A stretch of 64,000 nucleotides of DNA from CAYUYM01 sp964449305 (GTDB taxonomy: Bacteria; Bacteroidota; Ignavibacteria; SZUA-365; CAYQST01). The translations under genes were made by a program, and so were the position numbers. Positions 47,239 through 55,208 of the stretch are shown one piece after another; within the stretch, counting starts at the first letter, position 1; each line of letters begins with the position of its first letter. The notes below the pieces were generated by a model. The model ran no database searches. It saw only the letters and a list, made by a program, of their open reading frames with translations, and was not told the DNA's origin. The DNA lies in contig CAYUYM010000004.1 in assembly GCA_964449305.1 (NCBI GenBank), positions 3,774 through 67,773 of the forward strand, written 5' to 3'.

Positions 47239-48234
47239 ATGCGACGTAGAACCTTCCTTTCAACCGCGGCATGCGCAGGCGCCGCGGCGATGACCGGCGG
47301 ACTGACCCGCGTGGGCAGGGCGCTCGCGGCGCCCGCTCCACGTCCCGCCACCGGTCGCCCGGTCGTCATCTCCACCTGGGACTACGGCAACGCCGTCACG
47401 GAGACGGCGTGGGACATCCTCCGCCGCGGCGGGAGCGCACTCGATGCCGTCGAGGCTGCTGTGCGCATTCCCGAGGCGGACCCGAAGGTGACCTCCGTCG
47501 GCTTTGGTGGTTTGCCGGACAGGGATGGCCGCGTCACCCTCGATGCCTCCATCATGGACGGCGATCTCCGCTGCGGGTCCGTCGTCTTCCTCGAGCACAT
47601 CATGCACCCTGTTTCCGTCGCCCGCCTCGTGATGGAGAAGACACCGCATGTCATGCTCGCGGGCGAGGGCGCGCTGCAGTTCGCGCTCGCCAACGGCTTC
47701 CCGCGGGAGAACCTCCTCACCCCCGAGGCCGGGGCAGCATGGAAGGCCTGGCGCAGCACGGGCGGCGGGCACCCAGCGCCCCCACCGGGCGACAACCATG
47801 ACACCATCGGCCTCCTCGCCATCGATGCACGGGGCCGCATGGCGGGGGCATGCACCACGTCGGGGCTCCGATGGAAGATCCACGGCCGTGTGGGCGACTC
47901 CCCCATCATTGGTGCCGGCCTGTATGTGGACAACGAGGCCGGAGCCGCCACTGCCACCGGCATCGGCGAGTCTGTGATCCGCATCGCCGGCAGCTTCCTC
48001 ATTGTCGAGTACATGCGCAATGGGAAGTCACCTGAGGAGGCCATCCGCCTCACCATCGAACGCCTGCTCCGCCGCCAACCCTGGTACTCAGACCCCGCCG
48101 ACTTCATCGCCGGTTTCATCGCAATGAACACGCACGGCGACGTCGCTGCCATGAGCTGCAACAAGGGGCTTCAGTACTCCCTCAACACCGACGGCAGGAA
48201 CACCGTGCACGACGCGCCCTTCGTGAAACGCTGA
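47239..48234 (+). CDS. Glycosylasparaginase (N4-(beta-N-acetylglucosaminyl)-L-asparaginase)
   Basis: This 331-aa Ntn-hydrolase has a Tat signal (MRRRTFLSTAACAGAAA). It breaks the GlcNAc-Asn bond that joins N-glycans to protein and releases aspartate and a sugar amine. The nucleophile is T189 in NHDTIGLLAID, where the precursor cleaves itself into alpha and beta chains. ATATGIGESVIRIAGSF matches the family. The start at 47239 has GGAGG upstream. The open frame extends 59 codons upstream but contains the promoter. It lies 208 bp after the putative beta-mannosidase. Confidence 0.92.
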   Translation: MRRRTFLSTAACAGAAAMTGGLTRVGRALAAPAPRPATGRPVVISTWDYGNAVTETAWDILRRGGSALDAVEAAVRIPEADPKVTSVGFGGLPDRDGRVTLDASIMDGDLRCGSVVFLEHIMHPVSVARLVMEKTPHVMLAGEGALQFALANGFPRENLLTPEAGAAWKAWRSTGGGHPAPPPGDNHDTIGLLAIDARGRMAGACTTSGLRWKIHGRVGDSPIIGAGLYVDNEAGAATATGIGESVIRIAGSFLIVEYMRNGKSPEEAIRLTIERLLRRQPWYSDPADFIAGFIAMNTHGDVAAMSCNKGLQYSLNTDGRNTVHDAPFVKR

Positions 48235-48273
48235 CCACCCCCATTTCCATCACCCTCATCTCCGACGCACACC

Positions 48274-49086
48274 ATGAAACCGCTCCTCCCCCTGCTCGCC
48301 GTCGTCACCGCTCTCATCCTCATCTCCTGCTCCGACGACAGCACATCGCCCGACATCCATCTCCCCGCCGAGTTGCTGCGCGCCGTGCAGCTGGTGGACA
48401 TGGCACTCGACACGCTGGAGGAGGCAGACATCCTCGCCGCCTCCCAGCTCGCCACAGTCCTGCCCGACACGGTGGCGGCACGGCCCATCCTCCAAGCTGC
48501 CGTCGCGAAATCCCCGCTGGACATCGAGTACGCCTTCATCACCACGCAGGGCATCATGCAGGTGGTGGAGCCGGCACGCTACCTCCACGTGCAGGGTTCC
48601 GACATCAGCGGGCAGGAGCACATCATCCGGCTGTTCCAGACACGCCAGCCGGTGTTGAGCGCCACCTTCCGCGCGGTGGAGGGCTTCCACGCCGCGGTCA
48701 TGGCGCACCCGGTGCTCAAGGGGACGTCGTTGCTCGGCGGGGTCACCGCGCTCTTCTTCCCCGGGGAGCTGATCCACCGCGTGATCAGCCCACTCATCAC
48801 AGACAAGAGCTGGGAGATATGGGTGATGGAGAAGGGCGGCCGTGTGCTCTGGGATCAGGACAGCGCCGAGATCGGCCTCAACGTCATCACGGACTCGCTG
48901 TACCAGCCGTTCACGGACCTTGTGCGAGCGGCGAAGGAGATCGACAGCACTCCATCGGGGCGCACGGAATACACGTTCTTCTCCGCCGGCAGCACCATTC
49001 CCGTCCGCAAGCTCACCTACTGGGCCACCATCGTGGAATACGGCATGGAATGGAAGGTGGTGTGGGTGAAGCCGATCATCGAGTGA
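48274..49086 (+). CDS. Lipoprotein with a Cache-like sensor domain
   Basis: This 270-aa lipoprotein has lipobox LILISC (Cys at about 19). The extracytoplasmic part (about 70-245) looks like a PDC/dCache ligand-binding domain. It has a long helix followed by TTQGIMQVVEPARYLHVQGSD, then IWVMEKGGRVLWDQDSAEIGLNV and TEYTFFSAG. Cache domains are normally joined to kinases or chemoreceptors. Here the domain is free and lipid-anchored. Ligand and partner are unknown. It starts 39 bp after the glycosylasparaginase stop, so a link to sugar or peptide sensing is possible but unproven. Confidence 0.75.
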   Translation: MKPLLPLLAVVTALILISCSDDSTSPDIHLPAELLRAVQLVDMALDTLEEADILAASQLATVLPDTVAARPILQAAVAKSPLDIEYAFITTQGIMQVVEPARYLHVQGSDISGQEHIIRLFQTRQPVLSATFRAVEGFHAAVMAHPVLKGTSLLGGVTALFFPGELIHRVISPLITDKSWEIWVMEKGGRVLWDQDSAEIGLNVITDSLYQPFTDLVRAAKEIDSTPSGRTEYTFFSAGSTIPVRKLTYWATIVEYGMEWKVVWVKPIIE

Positions 49087-49115
49087 GGATGGAGTGACGC
49101 ATCACCTGGCGCCGG

Positions 49116-50444
49116 TCACCGCTCCACGACGCGCACCGGTCGGTCCTCCCATGCACGTGCGGCAAGCCCGGCGGCCCGGTCAAGCAGCCGCCGTCTCTCC
49201 CTGGCCGGCACCCGTGGAGTGAACGACACCAGATAGCCGGGAATTCCGACACTGTCTCCTGCCTCCCCGGGAATTGCGGGGGAGAAGATGACCGTCCGCA
49301 TCTCCGGAAACGCGCTTCGGACAAGCTCCGCTGTGCGGCTGATTCGCAGGCTGTCGTCACGGCGTTCCCGTTGACGAAGGGAATCCGATTGTGCGCTGCC
49401 GGCACTCGCGGCACGCAGCACGACGCGCTGCATCTCCCCCTGGAGTTGATGGAAATCGTCCACCGACACATCGCTCTGGATGAGCTCCAGACGGATTGCC
49501 CCGAGGTCCTGTTCCGCGAGCCGACGCTGGAGAGAATCCAGCTCGCCCAATGCGACATGCCTTCCCGCCACATACACCTGGAGCACCTGCCCAGCCGTGT
49601 CGCGGATCACCTCCCATTGAAGGGCGGACCTTCCCGGGCGTTCGATGACCTCCGACACGTAGCGTGCCACCCGGGCATCCCGGCGAAGATCCACCACGGT
49701 CTCGTAGAGGAACCAGATGCTCGGCAGCATGGCAACGAGGGCCACGAGAAACACCACGCGGTGCTCGACGCGTCGCTGCCGGGGATTCGACTCCTGATGA
49801 TGGGGGAAGCGCAGGAAGCGGACAACGAGAAAGGTGGCGACAGCGATGAAGATGGCGTTGAGGGTGAACAGATACATCGCCCCGAGCACGAAATTCCATC
49901 GACCGCTCGCGATGCCGAATCCCGCTGTGCAGAGCGGCGGCATGAGCGCGGTGGCGATGGCCACACCGGGCAGGGCAAGGCTCGGCGAGCGTCGACTGCC
50001 CGCCACGATGCCCGCGATGCCTCCAAAGAAGGCGACCCCCACGTCGAGCAGCGTGGGATGGACACGGGAGAGGAGCTCCGGCGTCGCCTCCGCCAGGGGC
50101 GAGATCGTGAAATACACGACGCTTGCCAGGAGACTCGCCGCCATCCCGAGCGTCAACTCCCGGAAGGATCGTTGCAGGAGATGCCGGTCCGTGACGCCCA
50201 TCGCCATGCCCACGCCGAGGATGGGCCCCATCAGCGGGGAGATGAGCATTGCACCGATGATCACGGCGGTGGAACTCGTGTCGAGACCGATGCTCGCGAG
50301 GATGGCCGAGCAGATCATCAACCAGACATTCTCTGTCGTGAGGGATGCGCCCTGGGCGATGCGCTCCACAGTGCCCGCATGGTCGGTGCCTGCGGCAAGG
50401 CTGATGCGCTCACGAAGCGATGCGAGGAAGTGATGAGGGGTCAT
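49116..50444 (-). CDS. DUF389-family membrane protein
   Basis: This 442-aa protein has about six membrane helices in its first 220 residues, with the DUF389 core GLDTSSTAVIIGAMLISPLMGPILGVGMA and PGVAIATALMPPLCTAGFGIA. A large cytoplasmic or periplasmic domain (about 240-440) follows, rich in Arg, Glu and Gln with a coiled-coil tendency. The function of the family is unknown. Good ribosome-binding site (GAGGA) before the ATG at 50444. Convergent with the Cache-like gene. Confidence 0.88.
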   Translation of the reverse strand: MTPHHFLASLRERISLAAGTDHAGTVERIAQGASLTTENVWLMICSAILASIGLDTSSTAVIIGAMLISPLMGPILGVGMAMGVTDRHLLQRSFRELTLGMAASLLASVVYFTISPLAEATPELLSRVHPTLLDVGVAFFGGIAGIVAGSRRSPSLALPGVAIATALMPPLCTAGFGIASGRWNFVLGAMYLFTLNAIFIAVATFLVVRFLRFPHHQESNPRQRRVEHRVVFLVALVAMLPSIWFLYETVVDLRRDARVARYVSEVIERPGRSALQWEVIRDTAGQVLQVYVAGRHVALGELDSLQRRLAEQDLGAIRLELIQSDVSVDDFHQLQGEMQRVVLRAASAGSAQSDSLRQRERRDDSLRISRTAELVRSAFPEMRTVIFSPAIPGEAGDSVGIPGYLVSFTPRVPARERRRLLDRAAGLAARAWEDRPVRVVER

Positions 50445-50629
50445 GATGCGTCCTCATTTGGTGAAACCCGTATCGTGCATGTCGACCAACCCGACATGTG
50501 CATGGAAGATACATCCGGGGTTCGGGATCCGCCATGCATGAGGAAACGAATCGGGAATGTGTGATGTTTGGAGCATGACGGTTCGCCGTCCCGGTCCTGA
50601 CATCACCATTCACATCATTCGGAGTCATC

Positions 50630-51121
50630 ATGCTGTCCAACGACATGCTGAACATCCTCAACGAGCAGATCGGCGAGGAATTCTATTCGTCCAACCTGTA
50701 CCTTCAGATGAGCGCCTGGGCCCAGGCCAACGGTTTCACCGGTACGGCACGCTTTCTTCATGAGCACGCCGCGGAGGAGCTGAGCCATGGTCTCAAGTTC
50801 TTCGACTTCATCAACGAGACCGGTGCCATGGCCATCGTGCCCGCCCTTGCCGCACCGCCACAGGAATTCTCCTCTCTCCTCGCACTGTTCGAGCAGATTC
50901 TGGAGCACGAAAAGCACATCACCAAAAAGGTCTACGCTCTCGCGAACCTTGCGCATGACCAGAAGGACTTCTTCACCTTCAACTTTCTCCAGTACTTCAT
51001 CACCGAGCAGCACGAGGAGGAGAATCTCTTCAAAGGCATCCTCGACCGCGTCCGCATGATCGGCATGGAAGGCCGAGGCCTCTTCCTCATCGACAAGGAG
51101 ATCGGGAAACTCCAGCACTGA
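50630..51121 (+). CDS. ftnA: Ferritin (bacterial non-heme type)
   Basis: This 163-aa four-helix protein stores iron as a 24-mer shell. Ferroxidase ligands are seen in EEFYSSNLYLQMSAW (E17) and HAAEELSHGLKFFDFI (E50, H53), with further acidic and glutamine residues in the EQHEEENLF helix. Length and sequence match FtnA rather than bacterioferritin, and no heme methionine is evident. It is divergent from the DUF389 gene across 185 bp. Confidence 0.93.
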   Translation: MLSNDMLNILNEQIGEEFYSSNLYLQMSAWAQANGFTGTARFLHEHAAEELSHGLKFFDFINETGAMAIVPALAAPPQEFSSLLALFEQILEHEKHITKKVYALANLAHDQKDFFTFNFLQYFITEQHEEENLFKGILDRVRMIGMEGRGLFLIDKEIGKLQH

Positions 51122-51139
51122 TCGAAGGCCGTGGGCGGC

Positions 51140-51191
51140 GGAGGGGCGCAGACGGGAATCCGTGAACGGGATCCCATCTCTGCGCTCCTCC
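51140..51191 (+). terminator. Imperfect hairpin after the ferritin gene
   Basis: GGAGGGGCGCAGA (51140-51152) pairs with TCTGCGCTCCTCC (51179-51191), with one mismatch. An inner GGGAATCC/GGGATCCC stem adds more. No T-tract follows, so it may be a terminator, a processing site or an mRNA stabiliser. Confidence 0.4.
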
Positions 51192-51290
51192 ACGTATGGG
51201 GGTGCCTGATTGAAGCGCCCTTGCCCACTGAGCTCTGTCCACGGGACCAGCGCCGCTCCGTCTCCTGCTCCTGGGTGGGTGCGATGCGAC

Positions 51291-51321
51291 TTGACTCGAT
51301 GATGCCACTTCTGCATATTTC
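51291..51321 (+). promoter_or_regulatory. Promoter of the PorV-like operon
   Basis: TTG (51291-51293), a 20-nt gap and CATATTTC (51314-51321). TTGACT with a 17-nt gap to CATATT also fits a sigma-70 pattern. The ATG follows 29 bp later. Confidence 0.55.
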
Positions 51322-51350
51322 GCCACTGATTCTGCATTCAAAGGCTCCCC

Positions 51351-52391
51351 ATGCATCGACGTGTTGTCTTCATCATCATCCTGTCCTTCCTGCTTGCGCC
51401 GCGCATTGCCGAGGCGCAGAGCACGGGCTTCGGGAAATACGCAGGCGAGTTCATGGCCACGGGCATCGGCTCGCGCGCCCTTGCCATGGGAGGCGCCCAG
51501 GTGGCCGTGGCGAACGACGTCACCGCGGCCTATTGGAATCCCGCGGGCCTGATGAATGTCCAGTATCCCGAGCTGGGGCTCATGCACGAACAGCGCTTCG
51601 GCGGGCTGCTGAACTACAACTACGGCGGAGTCGTGTGGCCGCTCTCGGCAGCGAACACGCTCGCGCTCACAGTGACGCGCAGCGGCGTGGACGACATCCC
51701 CGACACACGCAACGCCCTCATCGACCTCAACAAGAATGGCATCCTCGATCCCAACGAGCGCCTGGACTACAGCAAGATCACCAACTTCAGCGCGGCGGAC
51801 TGGGCGGTGTACTTCACCTATGCCACCAGGCTCCAGTCGCGCCTCCATGCCGGTGTCAACATCAAGTTCATTCAGCGCAGCATGGGCGGCAATTCCGCCT
51901 ATGGTGTGGGCTTCGATGTCGGCGTGCTCTATCAACTGATGCCCGCCCTGCGCATCGGCGCCACGGTGCAGGACGTCACCACCACGCTCATCGCATGGGA
52001 CACCAAGCGCAACGATCTCATCTCACCGACACTCAAGCTCGGCGCGGCCTATGACTGGGAGGTGCTCGGCGGCTCCATCACACCGGCTGTCGATTTCGAC
52101 GTGATGTTCGAGAACCGGCAGTACGCTTCCACCATGCACCTCGGCCCCGTGAGCATCAACCCCCGCCTCGGTCTCGAGTACATGTACAGCAACCTCATCG
52201 CCGTGCGCGCCGGCATGAACGACATGCAGCAGCTCACCTTCGGCGCCGGCGTCCACCTGCCCAAGCTCTGCATCGACTATGCCTTCGGCGAGAACCCCAT
52301 GGCATCGGATCTCGTCAAGGAGGCGTCACACCGCATCTCGCTGCGCCTCGTGCTTGAGGAGAAACGCTTTTCCCGCCCAACCAACCGGTGA
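51351..52391 (+). CDS. PorV/PorQ-like outer-membrane beta-barrel protein
   Basis: This 346-aa protein has a signal peptide (about residues 1-22). The FadL-like UPF0164/PorV start STGFGKYAGEFMATGIGSRALAMGGAQVAVANDVTAAYWNPAGL is characteristic. In T9SS, PorV shuttles cargo from the secretion pore to the attachment complex, and PorQ is related. The window encodes four T9SS-type cargo proteins, which supports this role. No other T9SS core gene (porK, L, M, N or sprA) is here. It is the first gene of a six-gene operon with gaps of 6 bp or overlaps, apart from the start chosen at 53135. Confidence 0.85.
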   Translation: MHRRVVFIIILSFLLAPRIAEAQSTGFGKYAGEFMATGIGSRALAMGGAQVAVANDVTAAYWNPAGLMNVQYPELGLMHEQRFGGLLNYNYGGVVWPLSAANTLALTVTRSGVDDIPDTRNALIDLNKNGILDPNERLDYSKITNFSAADWAVYFTYATRLQSRLHAGVNIKFIQRSMGGNSAYGVGFDVGVLYQLMPALRIGATVQDVTTTLIAWDTKRNDLISPTLKLGAAYDWEVLGGSITPAVDFDVMFENRQYASTMHLGPVSINPRLGLEYMYSNLIAVRAGMNDMQQLTFGAGVHLPKLCIDYAFGENPMASDLVKEASHRISLRLVLEEKRFSRPTNR

Positions 52392-52397
52392 CCGTGC

Positions 52398-53081
52398 ATG
52401 ATGACGACACATCCCCCCTTCAACCGTGAGCGTCGCCTCACGGTTTTTCTTTGCGCCCTCATCCTCGTCTCCACCACGCTTTTCTCCGCCTGCGGTGGAA
52501 GGAAGGAGGCCTCGGCTTCACAGGAGGAGACCGTCGACACCTCGGACGTCTACGTTCAGGAGGTGACGCTCGACCGCAAGCGGAAGGATCTTCACTTCCT
52601 CCGCGACGAGGCCTCTCCGCTGAAGGCATCCGACAAGGGATCCTTCACAGGCCTCGCGTATTTCCCCGTGTCGCGCAGCTACGCCTTCCGCACCGCGCTG
52701 CATGCGGAGACGCCGCCTGTGGAGGTGACCATCGCCACATCGAAGAACCGGCCGCGCACCATGCTGCGTGTCGGCTGGCTGCCCTTCGTGATCGAGGGCC
52801 GCGAGCTGCGCCTCTGGGCCTATGCACCGAAGGACACCTCCGACGGCTTCTACTGGTTCGTGCCCTTCACCGATGCCACCACCGGAGGGGAGTCCTACAG
52901 TGCCGGCCGCTTCCTCGAAATCGAGGATGTGACGGCCGATTCCGTCTGGCTGGATTTCAACTACGCCTACAACCCCTACTGCGCCTACAACGAGGCATAC
53001 GACTGCCCCATCCCTCCCGAAGAGAACCGCCTCCCCGTCGCCATCCGCGCGGGTGAAAGGACCCACGGAGCCGGGCATTGA
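52398..53081 (+). CDS. DUF1684-family lipoprotein
   Basis: This 227-aa lipoprotein has lipobox FSACG (Cys at about 32). A DUF1684 domain (about 60-225) follows, with RKRKDLHFLRDEASPLKASDKGSFTGLAYFPV and the conserved tail DFNYAYNPYCAYNEAYDCPIPPEENRLPVAIRAGE. The family occurs widely in Bacteroidota with no known function. It starts 6 bp after the PorV-like gene. Confidence 0.85.
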   Translation: MMTTHPPFNRERRLTVFLCALILVSTTLFSACGGRKEASASQEETVDTSDVYVQEVTLDRKRKDLHFLRDEASPLKASDKGSFTGLAYFPVSRSYAFRTALHAETPPVEVTIATSKNRPRTMLRVGWLPFVIEGRELRLWAYAPKDTSDGFYWFVPFTDATTGGESYSAGRFLEIEDVTADSVWLDFNYAYNPYCAYNEAYDCPIPPEENRLPVAIRAGERTHGAGH

Positions 53082-53134
53082 TCCCCGCACGACGCGCTGC
53101 CGGAAGCTCTCGAGCACAGCCCCCGCACCATGCC

Positions 53135-53818
53135 ATGAAAGACACCATGAGCGGATCGTCCCCTGAACACGATGCCCCCGCACCACGCATGGCCGGCCTC
53201 GCGGGCCACCCCGTCGCCACGGCGTTTGCCCTGCTCACATTTGCCGCCTGCCTTCTCGCGGCATGCAGTGGCACACCCGACCCCGGTCCCCGCCCTGCAG
53301 CAGGCGCGGCCTACCGCTACGCCTCATCGGCTGCGATGACCACGGCGCGCATCGCCACGCCCGACAAATCCCTCTCCGTCCTGCTCCCCCGCGGCTGGAA
53401 GGAGACCGCCGATCCCGAGGGTGCCCCGGCCATCGTGCTCTGGATGGTGCGGGAGGACTACGCCGGCTCCATCTCGTTTCAACCACTCTCCATGGATCCG
53501 GGCCTCTATTTGAAGCTCCGGCGCGACGGACTCGTCGCCATCGCCAAGGTGAGCCTGAGCCTCAAACGCCAGCGTGCACAGGATTCCATCCTCGTGGTGC
53601 AGCCACCAGAGACGTTCACGCAGTCCGGCCGCCCGTTTGCCGCTTACGAATACAGCATCGACCGCGGAAGGACGGTGATCCGCATCGTGGTGTTCGACAG
53701 CGGGACGCGGTTCTTCGAATGTGCGCTCATGCCGTCGTCCGGCATCGCCTCGGCGGGAGACAACCGTGATCTGATGGAGGTGCAACAGTCCGTGCTTGCG
53801 ACGCTCGAGGCGCGATGA
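53135..53818 (+). CDS. Lipoprotein of unknown function
   Basis: This 227-aa lipoprotein has a hydrophobic signal (about residues 25-43) and lipobox LLAAC. The rest is a small alpha/beta domain (about 65-225) with KSLSVLLPRGWKETAD and SISFQPLSMDP. No recognisable family. The start is uncertain: ATG at 53135, ATG at 53189 (a more usual signal-peptide length) or TTG at 53078, which would overlap the DUF1684 stop. It overlaps tadA by 4 bp. Confidence 0.65.
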   Translation: MKDTMSGSSPEHDAPAPRMAGLAGHPVATAFALLTFAACLLAACSGTPDPGPRPAAGAAYRYASSAAMTTARIATPDKSLSVLLPRGWKETADPEGAPAIVLWMVREDYAGSISFQPLSMDPGLYLKLRRDGLVAIAKVSLSLKRQRAQDSILVVQPPETFTQSGRPFAAYEYSIDRGRTVIRIVVFDSGTRFFECALMPSSGIASAGDNRDLMEVQQSVLATLEAR

Positions 53819-54279
53819 TCATTTCGCCGCATGAATACTGGATGGATGCCGCCCTGCGTGAGGCGGAGCGTGCGTTCGAGGCCGATGAGGTGCCCGTGGG
53901 TGCCGTGGTGGTGCGCGACGGCAACATCGTGGGCCGCGGGCGCAACGAGGTGGAGCGCCTCAAGGATCCGACGGCCCATGCCGAGATCCTCGCCATCACC
54001 GCCGCCGCGAACACCATCGGCGACAAGCACCTCGACAACTGCGTGCTCTATGTGACGCTCGAACCCTGCCCCATGTGTGCCGGCGCCATCGTCCTCGCGC
54101 GCATCCCCGTGCTCGTGTTCGGTGCCTACGATCCGAAGGCGGGCGCCTGCGGCACGCTCTACTCCATCGTCGAGGACCGACGCCTCAACCACGGCGTGCA
54201 TGTCATCCCCGGCGTGCGTGACGAGGAGGCCTCATCGCTGCTGCGCGTCTACTTCCAGCAGAAACGGCGGTCGTCATGA
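53815..54279 (+). CDS. tadA: tRNA-specific adenosine deaminase TadA
   Basis: This 154-aa deaminase converts A34 of tRNA-Arg(ACG) to inosine. Zinc-binding and catalytic residues are H55-A-E57 in TAHAEIL and C85/C88 in LEPCPMCAGA. Other features typical of TadA are EVPVGAVVV and KAGACGTL. Start overlaps the lipoprotein stop (ATGA) and its end overlaps the next start (ATGA). Confidence 0.95.
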   Translation: MIISPHEYWMDAALREAERAFEADEVPVGAVVVRDGNIVGRGRNEVERLKDPTAHAEILAITAAANTIGDKHLDNCVLYVTLEPCPMCAGAIVLARIPVLVFGAYDPKAGACGTLYSIVEDRRLNHGVHVIPGVRDEEASSLLRVYFQQKRRSS

Positions 54280-55208
54280 CGCTCACCGGGATGCTCGCGC
54301 GGAAAACCCCGCTCATCCTCGACTCGGCCATGGGCACCGAGCTGCAACGCCTGGGTGTGGACTGCTCCCCGCCGCTCTGGTCGGCGCGCGCCATCACCGC
54401 GGCGCCGCACATCGTGCGGAACATCCACTACCACAACCTCCTCGCCGGCGCCGACATCCTCACGGCCAACACCTTCCGCACCACCCCTCGCGCCTCTGCC
54501 CGCGCAGGCACGGAGGGCGGATGGGAGGAGCATGCCGTCCAGGCCATCGGTGCGGCGCATGTGGCACGCGAACGCCACCGTTCCACACGCCCCGTCCTCA
54601 TCGCCGCCTCCATCGCGCCGCTGGAGGACTGCTATTCCCCGGAGTTGACACCGCCGGATGCGGAGCTTGAGGATGAGCACGGACGCATCGCATCGACGCT
54701 CGCCCTCGCCGGCGTTGATTTCCTTCTCATCGAGACCATGCCCACGATCCGCGAGGCAGCGACTGCTGCACGCGCCGCTGCGGCGACCGGGCTGGAGACC
54801 GCGGTCAGCTTCGTCATCGGCTCCGATGGTCGCCTCCTCTCCGGCGAAACCATCGGTGACGCCGTGGCGGCGGTGCTGCCGTACACACCGGCCGCCATCC
54901 TCGTCAACTGCCTGCCTGTGGCCGCCTGCCTCGATGCCCTCGCCGCGCTCCGTGCCGCCACCCCGCTGCCCATCGGCTGCCACGCGAACACCGGCGATCC
55001 GACCTGCGTCCCCGCCACAGGCATCGCGTGCGGCATAACCCCGCGCGACTATGGTCGCGCCGCGCTGCTCTGGCGCGATGCAGGCGCATCCATCATCGGC
55101 GGGTGTTGCGGCACCACGCCCGCGCACACACGCGCCGTGCACGACGCCCTGTTCCCCGACACCGGCCGACCCGATCCCCAGCAACCCTTCACGCCCCCGC
55201 CCCCATGA
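54276..55208 (+). CDS. Homocysteine S-methyltransferase family protein
   Basis: This 310-aa (beta/alpha)8 protein of the MetH/MmuM/BHMT family moves a methyl group from a donor such as S-methylmethionine to homocysteine. The start is ILDSAMGTELQRLGVD. The zinc ligands are cysteines in VNCLPV and in GGCCGTTPAHTRAV. DIL-TANTFRTTP is also typical. The donor is not known. The last 20 residues are Pro-rich. It overlaps both neighbouring genes by 4 bp. Confidence 0.85.
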   Translation: MTLTGMLARKTPLILDSAMGTELQRLGVDCSPPLWSARAITAAPHIVRNIHYHNLLAGADILTANTFRTTPRASARAGTEGGWEEHAVQAIGAAHVARERHRSTRPVLIAASIAPLEDCYSPELTPPDAELEDEHGRIASTLALAGVDFLLIETMPTIREAATAARAAAATGLETAVSFVIGSDGRLLSGETIGDAVAAVLPYTPAAILVNCLPVAACLDALAALRAATPLPIGCHANTGDPTCVPATGIACGITPRDYGRAALLWRDAGASIIGGCCGTTPAHTRAVHDALFPDTGRPDPQQPFTPPPP

